From: Prevotellaceae bacterium
GTDB lineage: Bacteria > Bacteroidota > Bacteroidia > Bacteroidales > UBA932
Assembly: GCA_031287815.1 (NCBI GenBank)
Contig: JAITSM010000152.1
Coordinates: forward strand, 1 to 10,352
Direction: 5' to 3'
Length of the DNA: 10,352 nucleotides
This document shows, one piece after another, positions 1 to 5,638 of the stretch. How positions within the stretch are numbered: position 1 is the stretch's first letter; each line of letters begins with the position of its first letter. Position numbers and translations under genes: made by a program. The notes under the pieces are model-generated. The model made no database searches. It was not told the DNA's origin and saw only the letters and a list, made by a program, of their open reading frames with translations.

Positions 1-370
1 CCGGCGCGCTTACCTTCACCCGCCGGGCAAAAGACAATACCTGCAATACTACCTTGACCCCAAGTACCGGGCAGTGGGTATTAACCGTGCGCCCGGTATT
101 TACTCCCGGCGCCATTGCCACCGCCGGGCAAACGATTTGCAACGGCGCGGCAGTAACTACTATCGGCAATACCACTTCGGCCTCCGGCGGCGACAACAAT
201 ATTTCCTACCAGTGGTACTACAATGGTAACGTTATAACCGGCGCTACCCAGGCTACCTATTCGCCTGCCGCCTATAACACCACTACCGGCGCGCTTACCT
301 TCACCCGCCGGGCAAAAGACAATACCTGCAATACTACCTTGACCCCAAGTACCGGACAGTGGGTACTGAC
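1..370 (+). repeat. 285-bp in-gene tandem repeat (95-residue Ig-like unit)
   Basis: Base 1 aligns with base 286. The first 70 bases of the window are identical to 286-355, the first difference being G71 against A356, and similarity fades after about base 85. The offset of 285 bp is 95 codons, so the repeat keeps the frame. Identity at silent positions points to recent duplication or gene conversion. More copies probably lie upstream of the window. Confidence 0.9.
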
Positions 371-1145
371 GGTGCACGCCCTGCCGACGATTACCCTTAC
401 TACCGCCAATAGCTCCCAGACAGTCTATGCCGGCTCCACTATTACACCCATCAAATATACAACCGCCAATGCTACCGGTGCGTCTATTATCGGGCAGCCT
501 TCCGGCGTTTCCGGCGCGTGGGCTTCGAATACCTATACGGTCAGCGGTACGCCCGCCAGTGCCGGCACATTTAATACTCCCGGTACATTTAATTATACAG
601 TTACTACCTCCAATACTAATACTTGTAATAATGCGACTGCTAACGGGTCAATAATTGTTAAATCGTTATGGCCTCCCTATAGTAATACCAGCGCTAGTTG
701 GAGTTGTGGTGCACAAACATGGAGCGGTGCTGTGAGTAATCCTGAGGGTTGTGCAGGAGTTACTGCCCTGTCGACGAGTACTCCATTTCCCGCACAATAT
801 GTAGATAGAGGTGCAAACACAGGTTATTATTATAGTGCGTCCTGTGCGTTTGAGAACGCACCGACCCTTTGCCCGTCTCCGTGGCGTGTGCCTGCCCAGC
901 AAGATTATGAAGCCCTGAAAACCTGCACTGGAACCCCGTTGACAACCTCCTTCGTGGCAAACTGGACTACGAGCGGATTCGTAAGTGTCAGTAACTGGTC
1001 CTCGGGTGCCGGCTACTACTGGACCACCACGCGCAATACCACTGACAGCCAGGCACAGCAAACAATCTCGCCCAGCTCATTCTATGGCAGCCTGGATCGC
1101 CTGCTCGGCGGTGGCTGGGGGTGCCACGTAAAATGCGTTAAATAG
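1..1145 (+). CDS. Surface Ig-like repeat protein with C-terminal Fib_succ_major domain (5' partial)
   Basis: The reading frame is open from base 3 to the TAG at 1143-1145, so the gene begins before the window; the TTG at 54 is an internal leucine, not a start, because the codons before it match the same part of the next repeat. About 380 residues are visible. A 95-residue Ig/PKD-like unit (core SYQWYYNGN...ATYSPAAY, ending STGQWVLTV) is present once complete and once as its C-terminal end. A different Ig-like module follows (window codons near 370-660, with GxPxGVSGAW and YTVSGTP). The last ~155 residues resemble the Fibrobacter succinogenes major paralogous domain: CPSPWRVPAQQDYEALKTC, GYYWTTT and a terminal CHVKCVK. 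Many paired cysteines fit an extracellular protein. No recognisable type IX secretion C-terminal domain follows, so the export route is unclear. Function is unknown; binding or adhesion is an inference from the domains. Confidence 0.85.
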   Translation, partial: GALTFTRRAKDNTCNTTLTPSTGQWVLTVRPVFTPGAIATAGQTICNGAAVTTIGNTTSASGGDNNISYQWYYNGNVITGATQATYSPAAYNTTTGALTFTRRAKDNTCNTTLTPSTGQWVLTVHALPTITLTTANSSQTVYAGSTITPIKYTTANATGASIIGQPSGVSGAWASNTYTVSGTPASAGTFNTPGTFNYTVTTSNTNTCNNATANGSIIVKSLWPPYSNTSASWSCGAQTWSGAVSNPEGCAGVTALSTSTPFPAQYVDRGANTGYYYSASCAFENAPTLCPSPWRVPAQQDYEALKTCTGTPLTTSFVANWTTSGFVSVSNWSSGAGYYWTTTRNTTDSQAQQTISPSSFYGSLDRLLGGGWGCHVKCVK

Positions 1146-1286
1146 CTGTATGTAATTCTTAATTTTTACGTTTTATATAATAACTATGAAAAATGAGAAA
1201 AGCATGCAGGGAGTGGCAGGGTGTCAATGCAACCTATAGAGTATCATTGACACACCCTGTCAAGTTACAAGTTAAAACAGGAACTA
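1146..1286. other. AT-rich spacer after the surface-protein gene
   Basis: This 141-bp spacer has no convincing gene; the only ATG frame (at 1185) ends after 17 codons. No hairpin plus T-run terminator is visible after the stop at 1145. Its only structured element is the inverted repeat at 1217-1259. Confidence 0.6.
1217..1259. promoter_or_regulatory. Imperfect inverted repeat, possible operator or RNA hairpin
   Basis: A perfect 9-bp inverted repeat, GTGTCAATG (1221-1229) and CATTGACAC (1245-1253), is separated by 15 bases. The arms extend outward to CAGG and CCTG if two extra bases (AC) are bulged on the right arm. No T-run follows, so it is not a standard terminator. It lies 28 bp before the ATG at 1287 and could be a protein-binding site, a leader hairpin or the end of a mobile repeat; the sequence does not decide. 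Confidence 0.5.
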
Positions 1287-1619
1287 ATGAAAACCTTTAA
1301 AACAAATAATAATTATGATACCACGCCGCCGTTTTTTGACGAAAGGCCGCGCGACTTTCGTCCGAAGCCCTTCGGGAAGGGTTCCCACTTTGTTGCAAAC
1401 CCCGCCGAGCTCTCGGGGAGGGCTGCTCACTTTGTTGCAAACCCCGCCGAGCCCTCGGGGAGGGTTGCTCACTTTGTTGCAAATCTCGCCGAGCCCTCGG
1501 GGAGGGTTGCTCACTTTGTTGCAAACCCCGCCGAGCCCTCGGGGAGGGCTGCTCACTTTGTTGCAAACCCCGCCGAGCCCTCGGGGAGGGTTTTTCACTT
1601 TGTTGCAAATATATCTTAA
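1287..1619 (+). CDS. Doubtful 110-residue ORF through the 42-bp repeats
   Basis: An ATG at 1287 with a weak AGGA before it opens a 110-codon frame. It has a short unique start (MKTFKTNNNYDTTPPFF) and then a 14-residue repeat of the type HFVANPAEPSGRVA. Against a real gene: 42 is a multiple of 3 and the repeat has no stop in several frames on both strands, so long ORFs arise for free. In addition, the differences between copies are almost all C/T changes that alter residues in this frame (Pro/Leu, Ala/Val), with only one clearly silent. I recognise no family. It is listed because it has a plausible start and fills the gap before 1652; more likely it is a by-product of a non-coding array. Confidence 0.22.
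   Translation: MKTFKTNNNYDTTPPFFDERPRDFRPKPFGKGSHFVANPAELSGRAAHFVANPAEPSGRVAHFVANLAEPSGRVAHFVANPAEPSGRAAHFVANPAEPSGRVFHFVANIS
1386..1609. repeat. 42-bp tandem array, five full units plus a 14-bp partial
   Basis: Units begin with CACTTTGTTGCAAA at 1386, 1428, 1470, 1512 and 1554; a sixth copy of this 14-mer at 1596 ends the array. There are no variable spacers. Each unit has a self-complementary core (CCGAG-CC-CTCGG, with CCCT pairing AGGG around it). A diverged half unit with its own palindrome, CCCTTCGGGAAGGG, sits just upstream at 1370-1383. Differences between units are nearly all C/T transitions. The last full unit changes to a T5 run after its GAGGG, which makes it look like a weak terminator. 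The array ends 42 bp before the ATG at 1652. Confidence 0.95.
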
Positions 1620-1642
1620 ATCTTAAACTTTAAACTTTAAAT
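1615..1642. repeat. Four 7-bp repeats (CTTAAAT / TTTAAAC type)
   Basis: Four heptamers stand in exact phase: CTTAAAT, CTTAAAC, TTTAAAC, TTTAAAT. They form the AT-rich leader directly before the ATG at 1652. No TAnnTTTG box was found here, so any promoter function is open. Confidence 0.8.
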
Positions 1643-1651
1643 AATAACAGT

Positions 1652-2641
1652 ATGAAAAAAATCATCAAATTTATCAAATCTATCATCGCGCGCTTCCGCT
1701 ATGAAAACTTGCGGAACGAAACGCATGTGGAATTCCACACGGGGTTTAATGCGCTGGTGTTAAAATACACGGCCGAAACGCTGGGCATTAAGCCACTGTA
1801 TGACCTCTACCTGCCACTGTACAACGAAGAGGTCGACACGCTGGACGTCATCCGCAAGAGCGAACTGACGGCGGAGATTGATGCGCAAGACCAGTTGCGC
1901 GACCAGCTGTACCGCGGATTTGCGGACACGGTAAAAGGGAATCTCAACCACTTTGACCCCGTCAAAAGGCAGGCGGCGGAGAAGCTGGAAGTCATCCTGG
2001 AACACTACGGCAACATCGCCGCCAAGACCCTCTACGACGAAACCGCCGCCATCGAAGACCTGCACCGCGAGTTGCTGAAGCAGGAAAACTTTTTGCAGGT
2101 AGCCACGCTCGGTCTGGGGGAATGGCTGGGGCAGTTAGTGCAGGCGAGCCGCAACCTCGAGGGGCTGCTGCTGAACCGCGTCGATGAAATCGCCAAACGC
2201 CCCGACATTAACATGCGGAGCATCCGCAAGGAAGTGGATACGGTGTTCCGCAATATCCTTGACCTGCTGGAAGTGCAGGTGCGCGTCAATGGCCCCGACA
2301 CCAACAAGGCGTTCCTCGCCGAGTTGAACGCCTGGATGACGACCTACAAGGACATTCTCGCCCAGGAAGCCGGCCGCCGGCATCCGGTGCACGACCTCGC
2401 CGCCGGCGACCACTGCGTGATAGAGCCCATCGACGTACAGCAATACACCGAAAGGGCGGTGACCCCTCTTCCGAAGGTGCACTACCGCAAGGAAGGGCAG
2501 CCGACGCTCACCCTGACCTTCACCAAAGACTACACGCTAACCTACAAAAACAACGTCAACGTCGGCATGGCCGAGGTTACCGTGCATGGCATCGGGGATT
2601 ATAAGGGGAAAAAGATGGCGACGTTTGGGATTGCGCGATAG
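1652..2641 (+). CDS. DUF6261-like protein with beta-rich C-terminal tail
   Basis: This 329-residue protein starts at ATG 1652 and ends at TAG 2639-2641. The N-terminus (MKKIIKFIKSIIARF) is basic and amphipathic but has no usual signal-peptide core. Residues ~20-240 are mostly helical and charged and resemble the DUF6261 family of Bacteroidota, whose function is unknown; this assignment comes from memory of the family's look. Residues ~262-329 differ: they are beta-rich, with FTKDYTLTYKNNVNVG followed by VTVHGIGDYKG, a pattern like the repeat modules of bacterial surface proteins. Such a module on a protein without a clear export signal is odd. Codons are rich in C and G at third positions, unlike the minus-strand genes. 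The gene is bracketed by the 42-bp array and by a hairpin at 2651-2677 with a similar core. Confidence 0.75.
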   Translation: MKKIIKFIKSIIARFRYENLRNETHVEFHTGFNALVLKYTAETLGIKPLYDLYLPLYNEEVDTLDVIRKSELTAEIDAQDQLRDQLYRGFADTVKGNLNHFDPVKRQAAEKLEVILEHYGNIAAKTLYDETAAIEDLHRELLKQENFLQVATLGLGEWLGQLVQASRNLEGLLLNRVDEIAKRPDINMRSIRKEVDTVFRNILDLLEVQVRVNGPDTNKAFLAELNAWMTTYKDILAQEAGRRHPVHDLAAGDHCVIEPIDVQQYTERAVTPLPKVHYRKEGQPTLTLTFTKDYTLTYKNNVNVGMAEVTVHGIGDYKGKKMATFGIAR

Positions 2642-2650
2642 ACCCCTCCT

Positions 2651-2677
2651 CAGCCCTCCCCTTCGGGGAGGGAGCTG
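2651..2677. repeat. GC-rich hairpin just after the DUF6261-like gene
   Basis: CCCTCCCC (2654-2661) pairs perfectly with GGGGAGGG (2665-2672) around a TTC loop. CAG and CTG flank it and can extend the stem past a small bulge. No T-run follows, so it is a poor intrinsic terminator; it may protect the mRNA 3' end or be a dispersed palindromic repeat. Its core resembles the hairpin in each unit of the upstream 42-bp array. Confidence 0.8.
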
Positions 2678-2682
2678 GGAAG

Positions 2683-2752
2683 GCGATTTGCGATAGGCGA
2701 TTTGCGACTTGCGATTCGCACATCGCACATCGCACATCGCAAATCACAAATC
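2683..2752. repeat. Ten in-phase 7-bp repeats (GCGATTT then GCACATC)
   Basis: Ten consecutive heptamers without slippage: GCGATTT, GCGATAG, GCGATTT, GCGACTT, GCGATTC, three GCACATC, GCAAATC, ACAAATC. The first half is roughly the reverse complement of the second (GATTTGCGA against TCGCAAATC), so the 70 bp can also fold into a long imperfect hairpin. Confidence 0.9.
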
Positions 2753-2760
2753 TGAAGAAA

Positions 2761-2793
2761 GACGCCGTATGGAAACGTGCCGGCGTTTTTTTT
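2761..2793 (+). terminator. Intrinsic terminator with TATGGAAACGTG loop
   Basis: ACGCCG (2762-2767) pairs with CGGCGT (2781-2786) around a 13-base loop, followed by eight T (2786-2793). It points along the plus strand and is the best terminator for the gene ending at 2641. Its loop sequence returns, inverted, in the terminator at 10120-10157. Confidence 0.8.
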
Positions 2794-2822
2794 GATGGGG
2801 GAGGTAGGAGGTGGCTGGCGCC

Positions 2823-2878
2823 GTTGACCGTTGACCGTTGACCGTTGACCGTTCCCCGTTGACCGTTCCCCGTTGACA
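2823..2878. repeat. Eight in-phase 7-bp repeats (GTTGACC / GTTCCCC)
   Basis: Four GTTGACC, then GTTCCCC, GTTGACC, GTTCCCC and GTTGACA follow without a break. The two variants differ by the same GA to CC change each time, which suggests unit shuffling more than random mutation. Confidence 0.9.
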
Positions 2879-2905
2879 AAAAACCTGCTTTTCCCCATAA
2901 ACACG

Positions 2906-2931
2906 TAGGGATGCACGGTTGTGCATCCCTA
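2906..2931. repeat. Perfect 11-bp stem-loop (TAGGGATGCAC, GGTT loop)
   Basis: TAGGGATGCAC (2906-2916) and GTGCATCCCTA (2921-2931) are exact reverse complements around GGTT. G2905 and T2932 can add a wobble pair. No T-run follows. The form (GTAGGG...CCCTA with a GTGCAT centre) resembles dispersed palindromic, MITE-like hairpins known from many bacterial genomes; membership in a given family is not shown here. Confidence 0.85.
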
Positions 2932-2932
2932 T

Positions 2933-2953
2933 CGCAAACGCAAATCACAAATC
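2933..2953. repeat. Three 7-bp repeats that repeat the end of the 2683-2752 array
   Basis: CGCAAAC, GCAAATC and ACAAATC stand in phase. The stretch 2940-2968 repeats 2739-2767 as a direct repeat with one clear difference (CTAAAG for CTGAAG), covering heptamers plus the left arm of the terminator. The ~170 bp between the copies hold the GTTGACC array and the stem-loop. Confidence 0.85.
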
Positions 2954-2962
2954 TAAAGAAAG

Positions 2963-2978
2963 ACGCCGGCGTTTTTTT
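2963..2978 (+). terminator. Loop-less copy of the terminator hairpin
   Basis: ACGCCGGCGT (2963-2972) is a perfect palindrome followed by seven T (2972-2978). It equals the terminator at 2761-2793 with 15 internal bases removed, which leaves no loop, so hairpin formation and termination are probably weak. The following AAATGGAGAA matches the sequence after the T-run of the copy at 10120-10157. Confidence 0.5.
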
Positions 2979-3017
2979 AAATGGAGAATGATTTATCCTT
3001 GTGCCTTTCGGGCAGTG

Positions 3018-3638
3018 TTATTTTCCGGGGTATCCGACCGGCTGCGCCAGCAACGGTTTTCCGTTTTTAATTTTCAGCAGGGCGGTCAATTCATCTTTTT
3101 TTATCATGCCCAACGCCACGGTGGTCAAGCCTTCCGCCGCAGCATACAAATACACGTTCTGGCTGACATAGCCGACGTCGGTGGCAGAATAAAAGTTTTG
3201 GCTTTCTTTGTCAAACCGCGCGATTTTGTCGAAATTGCCTACATATACCAATACCACAGGGGCTATTTCAACAAACGGCTGCATGCCTACGTTTTTGCGC
3301 TCATCGGTTTTTGATTTTTGTATCAGTTTATGAGCGTCCGCATCGAAGAAATACACGCCTGTTTTCAAGAATACATAAATGTCTATTTCCCGGCTATCCC
3401 CCGCCGAAGGCGCAGTGCGCTTTCCGTCGGGACGGTTCACGCCATTGGCAGCCCACAATAAATCGGACAGCTGCTTTTGCGTTAATTCCTGTGCGGAAAA
3501 TGAACGTCCTGTGCGGCGGGCATTCAGGGCTTCCATTAAAGGTTTTCCGCCGGCAGTTTGCGGTTTCGGCAAGGCGATATCCTGTGCGGCAAGCGCTCCC
3601 GAAACAAATAATAACATGAGGGTGGCAATTTTTTTCAT
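3018..3638 (-). CDS. Exported nitroreductase-family protein (SagB/ThcOx-like)
   Basis: This 206-residue protein reads from ATG 3636-3638 to TAA 3018-3020. Residues 1-18 are a signal peptide (MKKIATLMLLFVSGALAAQ, likely cleaved before QD); there is no lipobox cysteine. The rest fits the FMN-dependent nitroreductase fold: RRTGRSFS near 41-48 (usual RRS/T region), LLWAANGVNRPDG near 60-72, YVSQNVYLYAAAEGL near 157-171, and a closing QPVGYPG. The family oxidises or reduces small organic substrates with NAD(P)H; the substrate here cannot be told. Export is odd, because flavin enzymes of this kind usually fold in the cytoplasm. The start lies 27 bp after the stop of the PD40 gene and no TAnnTTTG box was seen between them, so co-transcription is likely. 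Confidence 0.85.
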   Translation of the reverse strand: MKKIATLMLLFVSGALAAQDIALPKPQTAGGKPLMEALNARRTGRSFSAQELTQKQLSDLLWAANGVNRPDGKRTAPSAGDSREIDIYVFLKTGVYFFDADAHKLIQKSKTDERKNVGMQPFVEIAPVVLVYVGNFDKIARFDKESQNFYSATDVGYVSQNVYLYAAAEGLTTVALGMIKKDELTALLKIKNGKPLLAQPVGYPGK

Positions 3639-3665
3639 AATTTATAATGTTTAAATTGTTGTTCG

Positions 3666-5621
3666 TTAATGATAGGATACTACCTTCCGTTTTCCATCTA
3701 CAAACATCACCACAAATGCATCTGCATAGCCTAACTTACGCAGCTCTCTCATCAATTGATTCGCTTCTTTTAATTGTTTAAAACGCCCGATAGTAAAGCG
3801 GGTAAAGGCGTCGGGGAAACTTCCGTAGAAAATCTTGTATTGCGGATAGGTATCCCTTGCCAAAGTTAAATAGTTCCAATCCGGATATTCTTTATTGGCT
3901 AAGATTTGTACGCTATATTCCACGCCTGTTCCCTGTTCCAAATCCAAAACAATGTTTTCATTTATAACAATGTCTTCGTTGGCTACAGGTACAGCGGATT
4001 TCATCTTTAAATCCAACCGCTGTTTTTGTATGGCTACGCGGTTGCCTGTTTTAAATTCAAAATTGATGACAGGCACGTAACCCTCCTTGATAAACGAGAG
4101 TATATAATCCGTATTTTCTTCCAATTCAAAAGAGAAGTTGCCCTTAGCGTCCGTTGTGGCATAATCTGCATTACCGGTAGTTTTTTCCAGCAAAGACAGC
4201 GATACGCCTTCAATCGGCGCGCCGGTTCCCTCTTCCGTTACGGAGCCATGCACAATTCGTTTTTCTATAATCTGGACAAATGTTTGCGGCGCTTCAATGT
4301 AGCCTATATCCGGCAGCGGGCCTGTCAGCTGAAAGTAATAAATATCATCACTTCCCATCCCGTCGCGCCGGTTAGAAGCAAAATAGCCGTCTTCCATGCC
4401 GCGATTAAACATCAAATAAAAGTCATCGCCGCCGCTATTAACCGGCGCGCGCAAATTTTCAATAACAAGCCAATTGTTTTTTTCGCCCTTCGCACGGAAA
4501 ATATCCAACCCGCCATAGCCGGGATGCCCATTGGACGAGAAGTAAAGGACACCTGTGGAATCCATTGTGGGAAACATTTCCCGCCCTTCGGTGTTTATTA
4601 CCGGGCCGGCGTTTACAGGCTCGCTCCAGTACCCCTGCGCTGTAAGCACGGAGAAGTAAATATCCGTTTCGCCGTAGCCGCCGGGCATGTCCGAAACAAA
4701 GTAGAGCGTTTTTTCATCAGGGCTCAAGCAGGGATGCCCCACCGAGTATTCCGTCGGTTTGTTATATTCAAATAATTTTGTCCTGACCACTTTGTTTCCT
4801 GCCGCCAATGTGGCCTCTTCTATTTCAAGTTTCCTGTCCAGTATGGCTATTCCTTCATCCACCGTTTCGCCGTAAACGCTTGTCCGGGTATAATACATTT
4901 TTCGCCCATTTTTCGTATATACCATAGGGCCGATATTGTAACCATCGTCCAACAGGCTATAGAGCGGCGACGCTACCGGCGCGCGGGAAACCCTTGTAGG
5001 AGTGGTTTGCGTCTCTTGATGTACAGGTTTGCGCGTTCTGAACGGGCGTAAAAGGTTCACGCCTGTTTTCCCGGCCACACGGTCTGAAACATATACCACA
5101 TACCGGTTATCCCTCATCGTTACGGCGCCCCACTCGGAATATTTCGTATTCAGGGTAGCTTCATTCATTACCTTGAACACTGAACTGTCCCGCTTCATCA
5201 TCCAGTGTATGGCCGTGTCGCACGCGGTAATATGTCGTTTTACCAAAGGGTCGTTCCCGGCCATTTTTATGTATGTTTCAAAATGTTCTTTTGCCGATGC
5301 GTATTCTTCAAAATACATCAATACTTCGCCATAATATTTATGCGCTTCAGCATGATAACTATCTAATTTCAACAGCCAGCTGTACGTACTTTCCGCTTTG
5401 CTTAAATTACCTGTTTTGCGGTAGCACTCCGCTAATGCATCCACTGCGTCCGGGTCAATGGTTTTAGTAGCCTTCATGGATTTTTCCAGCAACGATAAAG
5501 CGCCATTATAGTCGTAATAGCTCATCATTTGGCGAGCCGTTCTTATGTCCTTTTTTGTTTGCGAGAAAAGCACAGAAGCGAAGCAAAGAAATACAAAAAC
5601 TATAATATGCCCTTTTTTCAT
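3666..5621 (-). CDS. TPR / PD40 / CarboxypepD_reg / SPOR envelope protein
   Basis: I place the start at ATG 5619-5621 (651 residues, MKKGHIIVFVFLCFASVLFSQ), which gives a clean signal peptide; ATG at 5630 or TTG at 5642 are alternatives, the last overlapping the upstream stop by 4 bp. Counting from the TTG, TPR-like helices cover ~31-145, PD40 beta-propeller repeats ~165-440 (LSPDEKTLYFVSD, STGVLYFSSNG, DGYFASNRRDGMGSDDIYYF), a carboxypeptidase-regulatory-like beta-sandwich ~463-548 (GSVTEEGTGAPIEGV), and a SPOR-like domain ~574-652 (YSVQILA; FTIGRFKQLKEANQLMRELR...GYADAFVV). PorE-type relatives with this order usually end in an OmpA peptidoglycan-binding domain; SPOR domains also bind peptidoglycan, so an anchoring role in the periplasm is inferred. 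It sits directly behind the PorP/SprF gene and is almost certainly co-transcribed with it. Confidence 0.88.
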   Translation of the reverse strand: MKKGHIIVFVFLCFASVLFSQTKKDIRTARQMMSYYDYNGALSLLEKSMKATKTIDPDAVDALAECYRKTGNLSKAESTYSWLLKLDSYHAEAHKYYGEVLMYFEEYASAKEHFETYIKMAGNDPLVKRHITACDTAIHWMMKRDSSVFKVMNEATLNTKYSEWGAVTMRDNRYVVYVSDRVAGKTGVNLLRPFRTRKPVHQETQTTPTRVSRAPVASPLYSLLDDGYNIGPMVYTKNGRKMYYTRTSVYGETVDEGIAILDRKLEIEEATLAAGNKVVRTKLFEYNKPTEYSVGHPCLSPDEKTLYFVSDMPGGYGETDIYFSVLTAQGYWSEPVNAGPVINTEGREMFPTMDSTGVLYFSSNGHPGYGGLDIFRAKGEKNNWLVIENLRAPVNSGGDDFYLMFNRGMEDGYFASNRRDGMGSDDIYYFQLTGPLPDIGYIEAPQTFVQIIEKRIVHGSVTEEGTGAPIEGVSLSLLEKTTGNADYATTDAKGNFSFELEENTDYILSFIKEGYVPVINFEFKTGNRVAIQKQRLDLKMKSAVPVANEDIVINENIVLDLEQGTGVEYSVQILANKEYPDWNYLTLARDTYPQYKIFYGSFPDAFTRFTIGRFKQLKEANQLMRELRKLGYADAFVVMFVDGKRKVVSYH

Positions 5622-5638
5622 AAGCTGCATTTTAACAA

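Larger units (their letters stand above)
2642..3017. other. Repeat-dense intergenic region, no gene
   Basis: These 376 bases lie between the stops of two genes that face each other. They hold, in order: a GC-rich hairpin, ten heptamers, a terminator, a run of G-rich sequence with GGCTGGCGCC, eight GTTGACC-type heptamers, a perfect stem-loop, three more heptamers and a loop-less copy of the terminator. Minus-strand frames through it (up to ~120 codons) consist of translated repeats and are not credible genes. Confidence 0.8.

Noticed and set aside
54..56. TTG as the start of the first gene
   Set aside because: The frame is open upstream and the 17 codons before it match the same part of the next repeat unit.
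1386..1609. CRISPR-like array with 42-bp period
   Set aside because: The whole period is conserved; there are no variable spacers and no cas genes.
1389..1609. TCACTTTG in the 42-bp units as repeated -7 promoter boxes
   Set aside because: The second base deviates from TAnnTTTG, and the 42-bp spacing gives no partner box at the usual -33 distance.
1284..1626. Further ORFs in other frames and on the minus strand through the 42-bp array
   Set aside because: The repeat length is a multiple of 3 with no stops in several frames, so parallel ORFs are automatic; none has independent support.
2577..2948. Minus-strand ORFs (up to 123 codons) across the spacer after the DUF6261-like gene
   Set aside because: They translate heptamer repeats and hairpins, and overlap the end of a well-supported gene.
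2919..3314. Plus-strand 131-codon ORF
   Set aside because: It runs antisense into the nitroreductase gene and starts inside repeats.
4026..4775. Plus-strand 249-codon ORF
   Set aside because: It is antisense to the PD40 gene, which has clear domains; the frame shows no family likeness.
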